From: Nitrososphaerota archaeon
Lineage (GTDB): Archaea > Thermoproteota > Nitrososphaeria > Nitrososphaerales > Gagatemarchaeaceae
Direction of reading: 5' to 3'
Length of the DNA stretch: 6,005 nt
Assembly (NCBI GenBank): GCA_005877185.1
Contig: VBPQ01000080.1
Location: 1 to 6,005 of the forward strand
The translations under genes were made by a program, and so were the position numbers. The first letter of the stretch is position 1. Every line of letters starts with the position of its first letter. This document shows, piece by piece, positions 6,000-6,005 of the stretch. Below the pieces are notes generated by a model. That model worked only from the letters and a program-made list of their open reading frames with translations. It had not been told where the DNA came from and ran no database searches.

Positions 6000-6005
6000 C
6001 GTATC

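Overview
The window looks archaeal, probably Thermoproteota in the broad sense (a thaumarchaeal, bathyarchaeal or crenarchaeal relative). This is inferred from four things. TATA-like boxes lie about 26 bases ahead of the likely translation starts, which implies leaderless or short-leader mRNAs. Shine-Dalgarno motifs are mostly missing. A homocitrate-synthase-like enzyme carries a C-terminal RAM (Lrp/AsnC-type) domain. There is a PadR regulator of archaeal type and a very small C2H2-finger-like protein. The composition is GC-rich with many TTG/GTG starts. The lineage cannot be fixed without a search.

Left part (1-1841, minus strand): an amino-acid biosynthesis operon. A 468-residue homocitrate synthase/isopropylmalate synthase family enzyme is followed after 15 bases by the N-terminal third of a LeuC-type dehydratase large subunit, which runs off the left edge. 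The leuC reading frame is missing from simple ORF lists because it is cut by the window edge and has no ATG, GTG or TTG at its expected start. The synthase and the dehydratase catalyse the first two steps of 2-oxoacid chain elongation (lysine or leucine).

Middle part (1842-3494): a 259-base divergent promoter region, then a plus-strand 12-TM APC-superfamily permease that resembles the YjeH amino-acid exporters, followed by a T-rich terminator. Synthesis and possible export of amino acids are thus divergently arranged.

Right part (3495-6005): a tiny C2H2-finger-like protein (minus) and a PadR repressor (plus) diverge from a 65-base region with two 8-bp palindromes, one of which doubles as a TATA box. 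Convergent to padR lies a two-gene ABC exporter operon of DrrA/DrrB type (ATPase then permease, ATGA overlap), with its TATA box at the right edge. PadR proteins often control such exporters, so padR, the finger protein and the transporter may form a drug/lipid-efflux regulatory unit (inference).

I found no RNA gene, CRISPR array, insertion sequence or clearly new multi-gene system. The most unusual points are the leuC start, the Cys-to-Asp finger protein, the palindromic divergent promoter, and a GEQ-to-GEL change in the synthase active-site motif.
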